This document shows positions 59,622-60,935 of a DNA stretch of 60,935 bases, in pieces (the stretch's first letter is position 1; each line of letters begins with the position of its first letter). The stretch spans positions 1 through 60,935 of the forward strand of contig JAFRRM010000034.1 of assembly GCA_017428105.1 (NCBI GenBank), written 5' to 3'. The stretch comes from Lachnospiraceae bacterium (GTDB lineage: Bacteria; Bacillota; Clostridia; Lachnospirales; Lachnospiraceae). The position numbers and the translations under genes are program-made. The notes beneath the pieces are model-generated. The model worked only from the letters and a program-made list of their open reading frames with translations, was not told the DNA's origin and searched no databases.

Positions 59622-60542
59622 ATGAGTTTAGAAACTGAAATCAAAGAAGAGATCATCGCCGAAGTCCAGGAAACGGCGAAAGAAGCAGCCGAGCCGGTAG
59701 CCGAGGCTGCAGAAACTGTCGCGGCCCAGGCGGTAACCGAACTGAGCGAAAAGGCAGAGGCTGTCAAAGAGGAAGCCGCGGAATCCATGGCCGACCTCAA
59801 GGACGAGCTGGAAGCATCCCTGAAGCAGGGACCGCCTACCGATGACCCGGTGTGGGCTCGGTTTGAGGAACTGCTGGCCAGCAAGGAAGCCATCCCGGTC
59901 AAGATCGAAGCCGTCGTCAAGGGCGGCGTGACCACGACCATCGACGGCATCCGCGCCTTCATCCCCGCCTCCAAGGCCGCCGCTTCCCGCGTGGAAGATC
60001 TGGAGACCTTAAAGGGCCTGGAGACCGAAGCAGTCGTCATCACCGCGGAACGCCCCGGCAAGAAGCTGGTGCTGTCCGTCCGTGACGCCCTGCGCCGCAA
60101 GGAAAAAGCCAGCCGCGCCGCCGCCATGGCGGAATGCGTGGAAGGCGCCGTGATGGAAGGCGTTGTGGATTCCCTGATGGACTACGGCGCTTTCATCAAG
60201 CTGAACAACGGCGTTTCCGGCCTGCTGCACGTGTCCCAGATCAGCTACGAACGCGTGGCGAAGCCTTCGGACGTGCTGAAGGAAGGCGATCCGATCACCG
60301 TGAAGATCATCGGCGTGAAGGACGGCAAGATCTCCTTAAGCAAGAAGGCGCTGGAAGAAGCGCCCGCCCGCAAGGAAAGAGCCCCCCGCGGCGACCGTCC
60401 GGAGCGCGAGCCCCGCGAAGGCGACCGGGAAAGACGTCCCCGCGAACGCCGGGAACGTGAAGAGGTGTTCAATTATAAGGAGACCGGCAAGGCTTCCACT
60501 TCTCTGGGCGACCTGCTGAGCGGCATCAAACTGGATGACTGA
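59622..60542 (+). CDS. S1-domain RNA-binding protein
   Basis: 306 residues. Residues 1-80 form an acidic, Ala/Glu-rich helix. Two S1/OB-fold domains follow: a first, divergent one (VKIEAVVKGGVTTTIDGIRAFIPASK) and a second canonical one (GAVMEGVVDSLMDYGAFIKLNNGVSGLLHVSQIS, then DPITVKIIGVKDGKISLSKKAL). The tail is rich in Arg/Glu (REPREGDRERRPRERRER), suited to RNA contact, with a short conserved end SLGDLLSGIKL. It is much shorter than ribosomal protein S1 but may fill part of its role in mRNA binding. GGGAGGG precedes the ATG. It has its own promoter and terminator and sits just ahead of an rRNA operon. Confidence 0.88.
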   Translation: MSLETEIKEEIIAEVQETAKEAAEPVAEAAETVAAQAVTELSEKAEAVKEEAAESMADLKDELEASLKQGPPTDDPVWARFEELLASKEAIPVKIEAVVKGGVTTTIDGIRAFIPASKAAASRVEDLETLKGLETEAVVITAERPGKKLVLSVRDALRRKEKASRAAAMAECVEGAVMEGVVDSLMDYGAFIKLNNGVSGLLHVSQISYERVAKPSDVLKEGDPITVKIIGVKDGKISLSKKALEEAPARKERAPRGDRPEREPREGDRERRPRERREREEVFNYKETGKASTSLGDLLSGIKLDD

Positions 60543-60560
60543 CAGCACCCGGATCTGAGA

Positions 60561-60590
60561 GAAAAGGGGCGGCCGGAGCCGCCCCTTTTC
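60561..60590 (+). terminator. Terminator after the S1-domain gene
   Basis: 13-base perfect stem GAAAAGGGGCGGC / GCCGCCCCTTTTC with a 4-base loop. Confidence 0.9.
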
Positions 60591-60662
60591 ACATTCCCGC
60601 CCAGCCGGAAAGAGCAGCGTTTTTGCAGAACAAAAAAAGTTTCAAAAATTGCAAAAAAACTG

Positions 60663-60691
60663 TTGACAACCCCCTGCTGTTGTGGTAGATT
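60663..60691 (+). promoter_or_regulatory. rRNA operon promoter
   Basis: Consensus -35 TTGACA (60663-60668), 17-base spacer, -10 TAGATT (60686-60691), preceded by an A-tract region (60630-60660) that could serve as an UP element. Confidence 0.85.
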
Positions 60692-60925
60692 ACTCAATGC
60701 GCCGCTCAAAAGGCGTGTGGCACCTTGACAATTAAATGATGCATTCCAACCCTGAAAATTCCTGAAAGAACAGCGGGGCTGCGGACCGGGCTCACACCGG
60801 AACGAAGCCGAAACCGCGACGCATTACGTACAGATGCGCGAGGAATTAACAGAGGTCATGAAAGCGACCAAAACAAACAAGTAAAAAACGGATTAAGTCA
60901 GCGATGACTGATCTGGATCAATTTC
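60692..60925 (+). other. rRNA operon leader
   Basis: Gene-free leader between the rRNA promoter and the expected 16S start. It contains CACCTTGACAATTAAAT (60721-60737), of the kind found in Bacillota rRNA leaders and spacers where processing stems form. Confidence 0.7.
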
Positions 60926-60935
60926 AACAAGAGAG
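60926..60935 (+). rRNA. Probable first bases of 16S rRNA
   Basis: The window ends AACAAGAGAG, which matches the context just before the universal TTTGATCCTGGCTCAG of 16S rRNA. The gene itself would lie to the right, and the exact 5' end is inferred. Confidence 0.5.

Overview
The window is GC-rich, Gram-positive DNA from an anaerobic member of the Bacillota, most likely an uncultured gut or rumen Clostridia. Three things point there. There is an apparent butyryl-CoA:acetate CoA-transferase (46633-47976) together with acetate kinase and LuxS. Lipoproteins and signal peptides are of Gram-positive type, with AGGAGG ribosome sites. Many families are typical of Clostridia (LytTR/DUF3021 pair, Cthe_2159-type lipoprotein, DUF1858, DUF3737). 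The genus cannot be fixed from the sequence. The right edge stops at the promoter and leader of a ribosomal RNA operon, so the 16S gene begins at or just past the last bases.

Layout. 1-3900 is compositionally different (more AT) and carries a BlaI/BlaR1-type repressor and membrane-protease pair, with two operator dyads, beside a decayed large serine recombinase: a remnant of transferred DNA. 3939-11331 holds a membrane protein, the ribosome-associated GTPase TypA, an ECF sigma factor translationally coupled to a membrane-tethered serpin, a LytTR regulator with its DUF3021 partner, and a metallo-beta-lactamase-fold enzyme. 11440-24000 is a long plus-strand stretch: M29 aminopeptidase, LuxS, esterase, a tyrosine phosphatase / secreted lipase / rhodanese-cyclophilin lipoprotein / DUF3592 operon, ProC, a sugar-type MFS carrier with a GH2 glycosidase, and a histidine phosphatase. 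24055-29671 is a nickel/redox operon in which HypB and HypA enclose or adjoin two flavoproteins. 29774-38987 includes a double GNAT protein, RsgA behind a short leader peptide and a terminator-like hairpin, a carbohydrate-binding lipoprotein, and a secreted seven-Ig-domain caspase-like protein. 39104-47976 mixes acetate and butyrate metabolism with small membrane and regulatory genes. 48132-53612 is a cell-surface operon (transglutaminase-like lipoprotein, second lipoprotein, MBOAT acyltransferase, DHHW/AlgX-like protein), probably for O-acetylation of a surface polymer. 53660-59500 is an oligopeptide-type ABC importer with a metallo-hydrolase embedded in it, and 59622-60542 is an S1-domain RNA-binding protein before the rRNA operon.

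Scattered between genes is a family of palindromic repeats with the core GGGGACGGTTCC / GGAACCGTCCCC. The best copy (10487-10550) is a 64-nt palindrome with a single mismatch. Another copy forms the typA terminator. No CRISPR array, tRNA or intact transposase was seen. The strongest candidates for something undescribed are the ECF sigma / serpin pair, the HypAB-flavoprotein operon, the leader-peptide-controlled RsgA, and the Ig-repeat caspase-like protein.
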